DNA of 64,000 nucleotides from Labia minor (lineage: Eukaryota > Arthropoda > Insecta > Dermaptera > Spongiphoridae). Where the stretch lies: positions 372,001-436,000 of the forward strand of contig OY720344.1 in assembly GCA_963082975.1 (NCBI GenBank), given 5' to 3'. How positions within the stretch are numbered: the first letter of the stretch is position 1; every line of letters starts with the position of its first letter. Below, piece after piece: positions 10,078 to 22,631 of the stretch. The notes below the pieces were generated by a model. The model did not search any database, was not told the origin of the DNA, and saw only the letters and a list, made by a program, of their open reading frames with translations. The position numbers were made by a program, and so were the translations under genes.

Positions 10078-13000
10078 TATTAATAAATATTATTACTAAA
10101 TTATTAAATACATAATTATTACCGGGAATACTTTGAGTAAAATTTGATTAAGTAATGTAGAAATGGAATTATAAAGTCCTTGGCTAATTCCGCCTATGAA
10201 AAATATTAACCAGAATGCTTTTATAGAGAATATCTTTTTAATTGATTGCAAATATGGCGTGGGCGATGAATTTAATCGGCGATTTGCTTCTGCATCCGAT
10301 GGTGGATTATGTGGTGCATTTTGAAAAACTAGTAAATAAAAATAAAATAAAAATGAAATTATTTAATATAAATTATTAATATATTAATCAAAATGAAACA
10401 TTTTAATAAAACATACAGAATAGAATAAGTAAAAAAACAATGGTAGCATAACCAGCAACGGTTTGATAAAGGATTTTCAAATTATATCCAATAAGCATTG
10501 GATTGGAATGATTTTTTACCATCAATGGACTTAATATAAATGACAAACAAACGCCAAGCTATAAATATAAATAAAATATTCCATTAAAATTTATAATATA
10601 AGATTAGATAGATTAGAAATAGAAAAATAATTAAATAGAATATCAATTAAATATGTTCTCAAGTAAATCTACAACGAATAAACAACCAAATATAAAATAT
10701 GTAATACATTATAAAAAAAAAAAAAAAATGATATCTATAATCTATAAATATGTTATATTTATTTAGTTTAATAAAGTTTGAAGATCGGGTATTAAATAAA
10801 TGATGATGATTGAAGCATTAAATAAATTTCAACTCAACTTGATTTTTAAAGAATATCTAATTTCAAATTGAATTTTTAATAAAATGCGATCTAATAATAT
10901 TATTATATTATAGGTATTAATTAAACTGACTTTTTTACAATAGTCTTAGACGATATTCGGTTGTTAGAAATAAAAATGATAATTTATATATTTAAATAAA
11001 TACTTGTCCAATAAGTTTAGAAAAGTTCTCAGAACCAAGATTGGAGATTTTGGATGAACAGTGAGTGGTTTTTCATAAATTATTCTTATAAATTGTTTTA
11101 TAATAAAAAATAATTTCTGGGGTTTTGAAAAAGAAAAAAAAGAAAAAAAAAGAATTTAATTACGATTTTCTATATTCTATATAACCTTGATTGTTCATTG
11201 CTCTAATATTTGTTTTTCCTTACCAGGGAAGGTCAATAAGTCCGTGACTTTAGGAATGAAACACAGATTTGTGGATAAAAAAAAAATATTTTATTTTCCA
11301 TTGTAGTCTCCTTTGAACTCAGATATAATATTTAGTCCAACGTTTCTCGAATTTTTTTATCCCTTCCAAAAAATAAGATTTGTTTGTGAGATAATTTCAT
11401 CGTTGGAGTCCAAACTCTTTCCACCGAGGTTTGGAAACAAGAAATAGTCACTCGGAGCTAAATATGGAGAATGGGTCGGATGACGGTGCAATGTGCAATT
11501 CGTATCCCAATTCATGAATTTTCATGGAAATTCACTTTTTCCATTTACTTCTCCAATTACAGGTAGTAATGGATTAATATATATCAAATCAAAACTAAAA
11601 GATCCAGCTGGTTCCAATTTCGACAGGAGTCAGCTGATAATTGACTGTTGACAGGAGTAGTTTTTCCTTTTCATTGAACAGACGAGAAATTTAAAATTGA
11701 CTTATTGACCTGTCCTCGTATAATATGATCAAATGTGACTTAAAAAAATAAAATATTATAAATAAATTTTAAAAATTGTATCCATCATCAATTATTCTTT
11801 TGGATTTTCTACAATTCAACTTAAAAATAATAATAATCATCATCATCATCATCAACTACTAATTATGAATTAGAAAATGAAAATAGAAAATAATTTAATA
11901 GTTCAGTTATCAAATCATAGATTAAGTTTAAATCTTATTTTATGGATATGGTTAGTGGAAAAATAGGTATTATACTTGATTGCCAATAAATTGAAGTGCA
12001 CAGGCGGTTGATATTTGATGAGGCGGAAACCACCGTGCGGCAACTGTTGGTGGTAAACTCAATAAAAACACTTGCGAGGCGCCTACAATAAAATGTGCAA
12101 AAAAAGCAAGTGGAAAACGATCCGATGGTACTGCTAATAATTTAAGTAAAGTCCCAAATGCAACACAGAAACTTCCTATTAAAATTGTACGACGCAAACC
12201 CTACAAAAAACAAAAAAAAAAAATGTTTATATATAAATCTATATAAATAATATTTAATTTTATTATTTTATCCTAGCTGTTCAGACCACTTTCACTATCT
12301 TTGCATCTAGTAATAAATACTAATTACTTATTCGGTTGAAAGTCTGTATGTAATAGATTTTCATTTATTTGATTTATAAAACTAAAATTAATTTTATTTT
12401 TTAAATTATTTACTCTACACACAAACATACAAATTTGAAATAAATTCAAATATTTTTATTTTTATAATTTAAGAATAGATTTGGTCTAATATTGTCCGAT
12501 TTGGCATTAATCCGTATTTATCTTCTCTCAAGATTACAAAAATCTTAATTCATTATCCATCCAAGTTGCAAGAAAAATAATAATACATAATCAATTAATA
12601 CTTACATATATTAATATTATAATTAAATATATAAATTTTAAAATATTATAATTACACTTTTTCAATTTCTGAATTGAATACCAAGTTGAATTACAAAATT
12701 TTCTATTTTATTTGCGTATTTGCGTCAAAAAATCAATTTATTGAACATAATAAACATAATAGAACATAATCATTTGGTATGAAAATAAATTTAAAATATT
12801 TACCAATTTAAAAAAAAGGCAAAAATTTAAAACAGCTCGTTTATATTATTTGTCTCAATTTAATATTATTTTTTATATAATCAATAAAGCATTTTTACAT
12901 TAAAAATATATTTTTAATTAAAAATTGAGTAATTAAACTAAAAACAAAAATAAAGATAATATAATTTATTCATAGTTAATTGACTTTTTTTTTAAATATT

Positions 13001-13699
13001 TTAGTAGAGGTATATAAGAATATGGTGATGTAATTTCAAGGTAATCGGTTCAGCCAATTTGGAATCTAGGACAGACAGACAGACAGATAGGCTAGGGCTA
13101 GAGGTCATGCAACGTGAAGAAACAATTTTTAATTCTGAACAAAAACCTTTTTTGTTATATAAAGCAGAAGAAGAAGAAGAAGAAGAAGAATATATATTAG
13201 TTTTTTAAATGAAAAATGATTTCTTAAATAGCATTGTTTAAAGTATAATAGTTAATGTTATGTTTGAAATGGTTGATTAGTAATTGGAGAGTTTTTAAAA
13301 TAATGTTCCAATATTATTACAAATATGTGTACATATATCCAACAACCTATTATCGTTTAAGTATGTATTATATTTTTCAATCGAGAATAAATAAAAGGTT
13401 TGAACAGGATTTTAATATATATAATATAAATGAAATAAATAAATATTTACAAATTTTTCAACAAGGTACATCGCAGGTATAATGAAGATAATAAAACTGG
13501 CCATCCAATTGAGTGAAGTCCAATCGACAAAACTATTCGATACATTATAATAATTAATGATTATATTTCCAATAATGCTGTACTGTAACCATTGACCAGA
13601 TGAAGAGATGGCATAGAGAATGAAAATTAATAAAATCAACCATCGACGCTTATAGACACGCACAACAATCCTCTCTTCATTATCATCCTCCATTGTCAT
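9386..13699 (-). CDS. FLVCR-family MFS transporter, 5 exons, 3' end not found
   Basis: This is a membrane transporter of the FLVCR family of the major facilitator superfamily. Characterised members move heme or choline/ethanolamine across the plasma or organelle membrane; the substrate here cannot be read from sequence. Exons are 13,699-13,451, 12,200-11,976, 10,558-10,417, 10,328-10,123 and 9,600-9,386, all with GT/AG borders and phases 0, 0, 1, 0, 2. The product starts MTMEDDNEER and runs to about residue 345 (usual length 450-550). Family landmarks are RRWLIL then QWLQYSIIGNI in the first membrane segment, VEKF joined across intron 1 to GLRRTILIGSF, VAARWFPPHQISTACALQF in mid-protein, STLLNQ near residue 265, and DEEILIGRIGL in exon 5. 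The ATG at 13,699 was preferred to an in-frame GTG six bases upstream. The C-terminal membrane segments were not found to the left of 9,386. The open frames and intact splice sites suggest a working gene. Confidence 0.88.
10030..10078. repeat. AT microsatellite in FLVCR-like intron 4
   Basis: Long (AT)n tract within the intron between exons 4 and 5. Confidence 0.95.
10123..10328 (-). CDS. FLVCR-like exon 4
   Basis: Reads FFQNAPHNPPSDAEANRRL, then the central cytoplasmic loop, then a membrane segment with SQGLYNSISTLLNQ. The acceptor is TTTACTAG and the donor CCG|GTAATA, phase 0. STLLNQ is a strong family landmark. Confidence 0.85.
10417..10558 (-). CDS. FLVCR-like exon 3
   Basis: Reads LGVCLSFILSPLMV and continues to FLLILF, covering one membrane segment and part of the next. 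The acceptor is ATTTATAG|CTT; the donor TTCT|GTATGT leaves phase 1. It is too short to stand out as an ORF but is in frame with exons 2 and 4. Confidence 0.8.
11223..11718 (-). mobile_element. Internally deleted mariner in FLVCR-like intron 2
   Basis: Flanked by TA dinucleotides at 11,221-11,222 and 11,719-11,720. The ends are inverted copies around GGTCAATAAGT. The minus strand still reads YLAPSDYFLFPNL, the block around the last catalytic aspartate of mariner transposases, followed by IKKFEKRWTKYY. The N-terminal DNA-binding part and the first catalytic residues are missing. It shares ends with the mariners at 22.6 and 33.5 kb. Confidence 0.7.
11976..12200 (-). CDS. FLVCR-like exon 2
   Basis: Encodes 75 residues starting GLRRTILIG and ending QFIGNQ. 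The acceptor is TTTTGTAG|GGT and the donor CAA|GTATAA, both phase 0. It holds the conserved AARWFPP loop of the family. Confidence 0.88.
12270..12570 (-). repeat. LINE scraps in FLVCR-like intron 1
   Basis: The stretch GGTTGAAAGTCTGTATGT near 12,335 matches the 3' untranslated region of the main LINE family (compare 49,074). The stretch near 12,495-12,530 matches reverse-transcriptase coding sequence at 53,610-53,645. Both are short and decayed. Confidence 0.45.
13010..13195. repeat. R8 repeat fragment and GAA run
   Basis: Shares ATCGGTTCAGCCAATT, the CAGACAGACAGA run and the 'aggtcatg' segment with 58,660-58,870 (inverse). A GAA microsatellite lies at 13,168-13,190. Confidence 0.55.
13451..13699 (-). 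CDS. FLVCR-like exon 1
   Basis: Encodes 83 residues: a short acidic N-terminal tail, the first membrane segment and the start of the second. The donor is TTT|GTAAAT, phase 0. Splicing to 12,200 restores a VEKF-GLRR junction of the kind found in family members. Confidence 0.85.
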
Positions 13700-13719
13700 G
13701 GACACCTCAACTATTCGAT

Positions 13720-14940
13720 TTCTATATTACCTGGGAATTCGAATTGAAAATGATAACAGCAGGAGCGTAATTTTGATATATATATTTGCTTTAGAATTTA
13801 AATTTTATTTCCTCCCACTCATCTATCCACCCACCCACCCCCCACCTCCCATTTATCAACTTTATAAAGATCTACCTCTCCTTAAAATACACAAAATTTC
13901 AACTAACATTTTATGACTATAATTTCTCTCCTATTCTACTACATCTATCTATCTACGTGTATGTTATGTATATCTCAAATTTAAATTGCTTTTAATTTCA
14001 CAACTGGTATAAATTCCTAAAATATTATTAACTTTTTTCGAAATACTCAATAGGAAAGAAAAAAAAAACATACTGAAGTGGTCCATAATAACAAATTTCA
14101 TAAAGAATTCGATGAATATTGAAATTGATTCATTTGGTATGTTATAACTACATATTTATAAAATTTGCTAATTCATTTCCATAATTAATTATATAATAGA
14201 TATATATATATATTAGAGAGATAAGATTAAACATGATTTAATATCAAATTTCTTTCGCCGTTGTATTTATAATACCGAAATGTAAAATCAAAACATAAAA
14301 AGGTTTAATTTTTTTCAACATTATATATTTATATATATAATCGTAAAAATTTAAGTATATAATTATAATTAAAATATAATAAATGTGTAACCCAATATCT
14401 CTTAACTTTTCAGTATTTTATGCACACCTGTTTCCAATTAAAATTTTCATCATGCCTTTATTTTGAGTATTTTGAATTTTCTCTTTCAATTAATTTTTAA
14501 CTAACTAACTGGCAAAACAAGAATTTTTCTAACTGTGTCTCTGTTTATGTGTGCTTTTCTATCAGTCATACAGCTAGCTAATCATTTATTTTAAATAATA
14601 TTTTCTTTTGGATATTCTGTGCGCCTCAGAAGGTTCAGAATCGCTACCGTATACAGCCACTTTTATTTTTTTACTTAGAAATAAAATTAATCTAATTAAA
14701 TATACATATTTTATATATATATATTAATATTTCTGAATATTAAATCAATTATTAACCAAACAAAATATTAAAAACAAGAAATCCTAAAAATTATATTTTA
14801 TTTCTTTATATCATAAAATGGAGTAAGCAATAAGAATATTTTTCAAATTTTCTATTTTATAATTCATTTTCTGATAGGACGGCTTTCGGAGATTCTTATA
14901 CTTACAGAGTATTTACGAACTAGCGCCCCCTTTACATAAT
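13720..14940. other. Region upstream of the FLVCR-like start
   Basis: AT-rich, with a C-rich pyrimidine patch at 13,810-13,850. It would contain the promoter and any 5' untranslated exon of the FLVCR-like gene, but no core promoter motif is clear enough to call. Confidence 0.4.
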
Positions 14941-14988
14941 AGTTATGTATATGTCTGTCTATAATCAATGTATATATATATATATATA

Positions 14989-15200
14989 AGATTTAATATA
15001 TAAATGATAATCAATTCAATCAATAGAATGTTGTATCTGCATTTGCGAATGGGTCTAAAACCCAGTTTAGAATTTTCATATTTAAAATATCCTGGAATCG
15101 CTTTGTAAAATTCAGCAAGAAGAACATCCAGGTTTTGACAGTAAGTAAGTAAGTCCGGTTTTAACAATAATGGTTGTATTCGCTTCGTCTTCGATTTCAT
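14989..15200 (-). CDS. Unidentified small ORF
   Basis: The ATG at 15,200 opens a frame reading MKSKTKRIQPLLLKPDLL, then LAEFYKAIPGYFKYENSKLG, then enters isoleucine-rich low-complexity sequence and stops. The first 58 or so residues look protein-like. I do not recognise a family. It lies upstream of, and on the same strand as, the FLVCR-like gene, but no splice link is evident. It could be a fragment of a mobile element. Confidence 0.2.
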
Positions 15201-15539
15201 TTGAATAGATAATAGCTATGACGTTTTTTGTTTTCTTGTTTTTTAATTTGATTTGTGGATCGACGAAGTGAGAGAAACGAAACTTTTTTTACTCGTATAT
15301 ACAATTTATTTACATGCCCTCGTATTTTGTAAATGACGATAAATTAATTTGAAAACAAAAATAAATAAAAAATTTGGATATCTCTGTAAAAGATATAAAG
15401 TTCTTTTGAAGATTTTTAATATTTTCCGGGTAGCATGAACAATAAATCGATGTTGCCAAGAAAGTGTTGACTATCATGATTAGAGAAGCAATGGTCCTAT
15501 TGGAAGAAAAAAAAATGGTATTGTGTGGTTCCATAAAGC

Positions 15540-15800
15540 ATTTTATATGGGCCAAAGAAAGAAGAGTTCACCGAGGAATTGAATGATCTCGATGCATCTC
15601 CAAACATAGTTAAGATTATAAAATCAAGAAGGCTGCTATTGGTAGGACATGTGACTAGAATGGAAAAAGAACGAATGACGTAAAAAAAAATATATATATT
15701 GATGGGGAGACTGATAGGGAAAGGTTCGTTTGGAAGACCAAGGAGTGGTAAAGAAATGGGAGAAAGTTACAGTTACAACAATAGTTATAGCTCACAATAG
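15540..15800 (+). mobile_element. LINE 3' coding fragment
   Basis: Decayed copy of the family at 50,760 and 60,470: GGCCAAAGAAAGAAGAG, then a segment coding for a GHVTRMEKE-like motif, then a 'GRPRSG' stretch. This is the C-terminal region after the reverse transcriptase of a non-LTR element. Many lesions. Confidence 0.55.
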
Positions 15801-15957
15801 GGACATTTGTACATTTTTGAGATATGTATATTATCCTGTTAAGGATTTCTTTAAAATTCACACAATAAATAATTTTTTAAAGATAGAACCGATCTCCTCG
15901 GAGAAATCATATTTGTTAGTTTATTCTAATTTAAAAATATGTAGTTTTAAAAATAGG

Positions 15958-16330
15958 GGGAGGTGATATGGCTGAGCTACAGGCCACCCCCCCCCCCTCC
16001 CCCCGTGGGTCGTGGGTGGCGGATAGCGAACGGCCTTTACGCCTTTAGATAGAAAGGTTAGCTGCGAAATAAGAGGAGAGTCTTCCCTACGAATAAGCAG
16101 TCCCTGACCGAGTAGCGACAACTTCTTAGGACGTGGGGCTTCTCGGGATGCTGCAATTCCTGGAGCAGTAAATACCACAAAGCTGGCAAGAAGTTGTGAC
16201 ATGGCGAGTCACGGCGACATCAATCAAATAAGCCTTCCCGATGTTGGCAAGCAGCAACATCTACTGGATGGTGAGGCAGAAGAAGAAAGCAGCGGGAAAT
16301 CAATTCGAGGAAGAACCAAGACTAAAATTG
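15958..16330 (+). mobile_element. GC-rich 5' end of a non-LTR element
   Basis: Unusually GC-rich for this window, with a C-run at 15,986-15,999. After an apparent leader, the ATG at 16,201 opens MASHGDINQISLPDVGKQQH to a stop near 16,338. I recall this kind of leader and opening peptide in front of the apurinic endonuclease domain of RTE-like LINEs in insects; the endonuclease itself is missing. Confidence 0.4.
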
Positions 16331-17580
16331 GATTAAAATAGATTTTTTAAATAAAAGAAATAATAAGGGATGGTCTCCAAAGTGAAGTGTAAGGGAAAAA
16401 GATGGAAAAAGATGGAGGCACACTTTAACTGGCTATACAATATAGAAAAGAAGAGAAATTAAATTTATATTAATTTAAAAGTAAACACATTTATTATATT
16501 TGAAATTTCAAATAAATAAGAAAAAAAAAATTGTAGTAATGGAAACTTTTAGATATTTAAACATTTATAATAATTATAAAATTAAAGTAATAAATGTTTT
16601 AAATCAAATTTATATATTATTTGGACTTAAAAATACAAAATTATTTTTTTTATAGATAAAAGAATTAATAAAATAGTTTATAGAAAAAACTCCGGTCCTT
16701 ATTGGAAAACAATTTATATTTCCGTCTCCATTTTGATTTTGAATAAAGATTCTTTCTGACTGGGACGAAGAGTTCTGTCTTCCTTTCAACTAGCTACATC
16801 AATTAGCTCCTCATATATCTCAAAAAAAAAAAAAAAACTGGCCAATATGTGTTATTCACCAATCCTATCTTCTTCTTATTATTATGTATGCCGATCTATT
16901 ACACATATTCCAAAGAAAACTTCCGCCTTTAAGCAAATAATCCCTTCATGGAATTGTCTTAAAAATAGAAATTTATTTAAATAAATTTATATTTATAAAA
17001 AATAAATTTATTTTTGGAATTAATGATATTTTTAAAAATATCATTACAATACATTCATATACATGTATACGATACATTATAGATAATTAAGATTAATAGG
17101 ATAACAAAAATTTAAAAAAATGTTAATGTTTCAAAACATTAATATTTTGTTGAGTAATAATTTTTTTTTTAATTTTAATTGCATCATTATTCAAATCAAA
17201 GTGTAATGATGTGTAATTATCGTAGTTAAAAGAGAGTGAAATCTATTGGATTTTATTTTAATACCAATGACGATAAGCAGGTGTGAACCAACAATTAGGG
17301 CATAAGAAGATAAAATACTGCAAATGAACCGACCCATCCTCTATTCTCTCTGTCAGAACAGAAAAAATAAAACGTGGGGAAGATGAAGAATACAAGTGAG
17401 CTTGTAAAGGGATGTAATAGGTAGGTAGGGGTTAGGTTAAGGGAGAGAAAAGTTTGACGGGTTGATGAAATTGGCGAAATGGTGCTGGGGAGGGAGGGGA
17501 CTGGAATAGGTTTGTGAATGAATGGGTGGGTGGATGGGTGGAAGGCACTTTACGATTCTCAGCAATTGATCTTAAGAAAT

Positions 17581-17625
<45 letters not shown>

Positions 17626-18060
17626 CGTCAAGGACCATCAGACTGATAAAAAAAAAAAAACCTTAATTCGAATGTTAAGCACTTATTCCTTTTAGTTACA
17701 GACAAATTGACGATTCTATTAAAAAAAAAATGGAAGGATTAAAATCAAATTAAATGTTTAACACGTTCCCGTGGCTCCATAATTTGTCTATTTCACCATG
17801 TGGCGGGGTTCTAACTTTTTGTTATTATTTATCTGGTGACATCAAATTTTCATGTTTTTTCTTACGGGACGGCGCATTTATTTATGTTTTAATCCAAATA
17901 ATATGAACATACATGGCATAAATAAAATAATACAAGAACAAATAGATAAAAAAATAACATATAAATGTTAAAATAAAACAACAAATATGCGAATAAAATC
18001 AGAAAATATAGAATGTTATTTCTGGGTAGTAGGGTAGTTTTCACGTATTTTTATGAAATT
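16331..18060. other. Non-coding stretch with GA microsatellite
   Basis: AT-rich. A GA run lies at 17,580-17,620, with a GGGT/GGAT-rich patch at 17,420-17,545. No exon recognised; ORFs here follow the simple repeats. Confidence 0.5.
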
Positions 18061-18069
18061 TCAATTTCT

Positions 18070-18462
18070 CAGTTTGTGAGCTAGAATAATGAAATTTGGT
18101 ATACAGGCATTATTCAAAATTCGTAGTTTTCTAACAACTTTTAAGAAATGTAGCTCATCCGGAAGAGGGTCATTCATTACCTACCACGTTTTCATTGATA
18201 GTTTTTCACATGATTCAAAATTGTATAAAACTGATATATATATAGAATTCCAGCTGGATTGAATCGCTGAAAGTACCGGAATTAATTTTTTAACACAGTA
18301 AATCATGTGCAAGCACGTGACGTGGTGCCATCAAGAGCCAAACACAGGTTGGTTTAATAAATATTATTTATTAATATTATAATTTATAATTAATTTAATT
18401 TAATGTTTAATGTTAATTAATCCAATTCCAATTTGAGAGATAGTCGAGTGGAGACACTCCGG
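18070..18462 (+). repeat. R1 repeat, partial copy
   Basis: Matches the second half of the R1 copy at 51,312-51,958: 'gctagaataatgaaatttgg', then AGTACCGGAATTAATTT, then GAGATAGTCGAGTGGAGAC and ACTCC. The first 200 bp of R1 are absent. Confidence 0.7.
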
Positions 18463-18594
18463 ATTTTTAATTCTAAAGAAACTTTCCTTATGCAATATTT
18501 CAGGGCGCTTCTAGTTTACGAGATAAAAATTATTAAAATATTCATATAAATTTAATTTAAGTATAATAATTTAAGTATAATGTTTTATTGATTT

Positions 18595-18731
18595 GGCCAA
18601 GTAGCCAAGTAGTGGGTTCTTGAAGACGGGACAGGTCACCGGCCAGATGGACCGATCAAATAGGAGAAGGTGTCCGAAAAGCTACCGTGGAGGCTCGCGA
18701 TCGCTCCACATGGAGAAAGGTGCTTCACAAA
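18595..18731 (+). mobile_element. LINE C-terminal fragment, left half
   Basis: One frame reads RWTDQIGEGVRKATVEARD then RSTWRKVLHK, a typical C-terminus of RTE-like LINE polyproteins. The coding sequence is cut by R2 at 18,732 and resumes at 19,355 with IGGAW. The family differs from the one at 27.5 and 60 kb. Confidence 0.6.
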
Positions 18732-19354
18732 ATAATAAGTTGACCTGTGGCCAGGTCCGAACCGACCGACGGTTTGAAATAAATTAATTTCCAGCTACAG
18801 AAACAATTTCAAATAATTTTAATATATCTATTAATGTAATAAAAAACAGATAGGCATACATAAATAATAAATATAAACATTTTTAATTTTATTTTATTTA
18901 TAATATATATGCAAGACCAGGCTGTGACGTCATGAATGGCTGGATGACGTCATATAATTTTAAATCAAGAAAAAACTAATAAATATGATTTTTCTCGAGG
19001 ATAAAACCAATACAAAGTGCATGATTCGTGGTGATATATAAAAAAATCTCCTTTGGTGTGAAAATAACCCTTTCCTTCCTATCGTCGATCGCTAATACTA
19101 CCACTTCCGGTTTCCGGAATTGCACCAAAAGTTGATCAATTCATCCCACTGATGCATTAAGTAAATATACCAAATTTCATCAAAATCGGTTGAGCCGTTC
19201 AGGCTGTACACATCTATACGGACGGACAGACATCATGCTAAAAATACTTTTTTCTGTTTAGAAAATGCATGATTCGTGAAGATATGTAAAAATCTCCACA
19301 TGTGAAATTTGGTGTGAAAACAATACCTCCCTTACTATCGTCGGTCGGTAAAAA
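18732..19354 (+). repeat. R2 repeat, copy B, inserted in a LINE
   Basis: Nearly identical to copy A at 8,459-9,107 apart from a shorter ACGG run near 19,218. It lies between two halves of one LINE reading frame, which dates the insertion after that LINE. Confidence 0.75.
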
Positions 19355-19415
19355 TTGGGGGAGCATGGAGTTAAGTCCACGCAACTTCTGATAAGAAGAA
19401 AGCGACGAAGAAGAA
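19355..19415 (+). mobile_element. LINE C-terminal fragment, right half
   Basis: Continues the frame interrupted at 18,731 and ends in a lysine/arginine-rich GAAGAAG tail. Confidence 0.45.
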
Positions 19416-19769
19416 GATATATTTATATATTCATCATTTATATAATATATTATAATATATTAAAAAAAAAAATATTATATATAATACATAATAATTGGAA
19501 CATGATCCACACAAAAGTCCATGTCGTTAGATAAAATAATCAGTAATCACTCATGTACCACCGGTGGCACATGCCGCCTGGTGGGTGGGACCAATCAGAC
19601 ATGTCCCAGGGATAATGCACTTTAATATTTATATATATAGATTTATATAATCTATATATGATAATATAATATAATATATAATAATATTATATAATTAATT
19701 TTTAGATAGTTTTATAATTTTTAATATTTTTTTCATTCAAATATTATTTAATATTTATTATTATTATTT

Positions 19770-19920
19770 ACATATTCTTATTGAGGACCCCAAGTTCCAT
19801 TTATTTTAATCAGATTGATGTAATGATGTAACATTTAATAATTGTAATAAATAATTAAAGAATTTTATATCAAAATTTTTTAAAGGGTCGAGAGATAGCT
19901 CGGTTATATTATATTAATAA
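19770..19920 (-). repeat. R6 repeat, partial copy
   Basis: Shares GAGGACCCCAAGTTCCAT, the 'aacatttaataattgtaata' segment and a decayed CTCGG with 62,895-62,990. The GC hairpin module is missing. Confidence 0.55.
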
Positions 19921-19924
19921 ATAG

Positions 19925-20353
19925 TTATTTTTTAAATTTGTTGAATAGGATTAAAAAATATATTTTTAATTAATGTATAATATTAGAACCACTTTTACCT
20001 GAGAGTTTTACATAATAATTTTAGTGATTTTCAGAGAAATTTAATAAAAAATATTCAATCTCTTATAATATTAATTTAATTCAATTTATGAGCAAAATTA
20101 AAATATGGATTATATGGAAATTGTCAATGTGATCGTTTTAATTATAATTACGTTAATGAGAGAGAGGATCGTTGTAATTTTTCTTGTCTTGGTTATAGAT
20201 ACATTAGATCAATGAATAGGTGGGTAGATGGAGATCATCCTCCTCGTAGTAATTTCTCCATTCTCCTGTCTTGTAAAGGAGGGGTAGTAGGAGAAAGTGA
20301 GAGACATATGAACCCAGGGGGGTAGTAGTAACATTAGTAGTAGAAATTGAAAG

Positions 20354-20399
<46 letters not shown>

Positions 20400-22620
20400 T
20401 TGTGTGTGTGTGTGTGTTTGTGTGTGGATAGTCTATCGTGGATCGATGAGGAGAGGGGGGATGGGGTGGAAAATAGAGGGTTGATGACTATAGGGGTGGA
20501 AGGAATAGCGATTGTGGTGCCGTCTAGTGGCCGACAGTTGTTTCTATCGTATGATTCAGTTGCGCCTCGTGCTGTGTATGCGCGTTATCATTTCACCTAA
20601 ATTTACAATCATTCTCTCCACCCTCATTTTTCTCTCTCTCTCTATATATATATATACACCTGTATATACATGGATATATAAATAGTTTTATTCTTTGACT
20701 CGAACTTTTCATTTCGAATCAAAAACATAATTTAGAGTAAAATATCATAATTCTCAACATTATTATTGTATCAGCCATCACACGTTATTCATTTTTTTCT
20801 TAATTTTATTCTCATTAGTTTTTAAATTTTTTTTAAGAAAGGTTGAAGAAAATTCTTAACCATTCATGTGACAAACAAACAACTGATTTGATTTATAATT
20901 ATTATTATTATTATTTCAAAGTTAAATAAACAAAATAATAAACAATTTGTTTTCAAATCAAGTGAACAACAACAAATTGTCATAGGAGTAAATCACTGTA
21001 ACAACAACAACAACAACAACAACAATAAGGGAGTCAAGTTAACCAAGGTAAGTCAACGAACGACGCCCGACGGGAAAAAATCCATACGGACGAGTTCTAC
21101 CTCGACGCTATGGTAATTGGATTAAAACAACCCATTCAACAACCAACAATAATCACAACATAACCATGTACAAGGGAAATAAAATTACAAAAGTAAACGA
21201 CAAATGGGACAAATCAATTTCACAATATTTTTTTTTCGAAACATACATTGACACATTAATATAATATGTGAATAAGAAATAAAATGGGAAATTTTTCAAA
21301 TTTTTCAAATTGATATTTTAAATAAAAATGTATATTTTTTATTTTTTTTAATGAACCCTAAATTTATATTTTAATTTTTATTTTCAATAAAATATTCAGT
21401 TCAACTACTTAAAATTCATTTTTTTATTAATTATAATATTTATTAATAAGTATAATAATTTGTTTGTGCTTTATAAATTTATATAAAACACCACTTCTCC
21501 TCCCAAATGTTATTTAAAATTTGATATTACATTAATTATTATTATATATATAATTATGAAATATTTGTTTAACTCAATTAAATTATTCTTAAAGTTCTAA
21601 TTATTAAATTTACAAATAAATAATTTAAAATAAATATACTATAATTTCTAAAATAATAATAATAATTTGAAATTATTATCAAATATATTATTTTTATAAT
21701 TTATGGTATATTGTTAATGTTGGTAAATAATTTATAATAAAATAAATCTAAATTTCATTAATTGTCAATTATTGTTATTTAAAGTACTTTTTTAATTTAA
21801 TTTTAATTTTTTCTGGTATGTATATCTATTTATTTTATTATTTTTGACTAATAGATGATAGGATCCAATACATCATGGATGAAATTAATCAGGACTTTAT
21901 TTATTTATTTAGAAATCTACACTTGTCAACAGACAATATGTATATTTCAATTGAATTACCTATCATTTTTATGTGATTACATCATATATATATATATAAT
22001 ATTTTGCAAAGATATTAATATATAATGAATATATTAATTATTCTCAATTAATAATATGACCTAATAATAACTATTGGTTTAAAATTAAATAATTAATTTT
22101 TTTAATTTTAATTATGTAACAGGTTGTTAATTAAAAGTTTATATAAATTAAATAAAAAAAATAATGGTTTAATTAATTAAATGGTAAAATTAAATCCCGT
22201 AATTGTTATTTTTAATTAATGCAGAGAATTGTGTATTTAAACTTTTTCTTCTCTGTTTTGTTTGTTATTCATATTGCGTAATAATAATTTTTTTTCTCTT
22301 TTTCATTTAAATCTGAACAAGAAATGAGAAGAAATGTTTAATAAATTAAATAAGTAAAAGGACATTGGGTGTGTATGCAATGAGAGAGGAAGGGGAACGA
22401 TGAGTAATGAAATAAAAGGTTACATAGGAAATTTATTAATTTAAATGGATACTGTAATTGTGTATAAAAAGTATTTGAAACATTCTAAAAAATGTAAGAA
22501 AGAGATTAGTGAAGAAGTAAAAGATCTGTTGTGACTGGTAAGGACTCGAGGTGAGACTTCCTGAATTGGAAGATTGCCTCAAATCATCAATAAACATTCA
22601 ATGAAATCTATCAAGTGATT
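19925..22620. other. Mostly unique AT-rich sequence with simple repeats
   Basis: AT and GT microsatellites lie at 20,353-20,426 and a CAA run near 21,001-21,025. A strong splice-donor-like CCAAG|GTAAGT occurs at about 21,046. No coding exon recognised. Confidence 0.45.
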
Positions 22621-22631
22621 ACGATGATATA

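Noticed and set aside
13255..13482. Plus-strand 75-residue ORF overlapping FLVCR-like exon 1
   Set aside because: Tyrosine- and isoleucine-rich translation of AT-rich intron plus antisense of exon 1; no family resemblance.
15921..16202. Minus-strand 93-residue ORF
   Set aside because: It is the antisense of the GC-rich LINE 5' leader; the sense strand has the recognisable start at 16,201.
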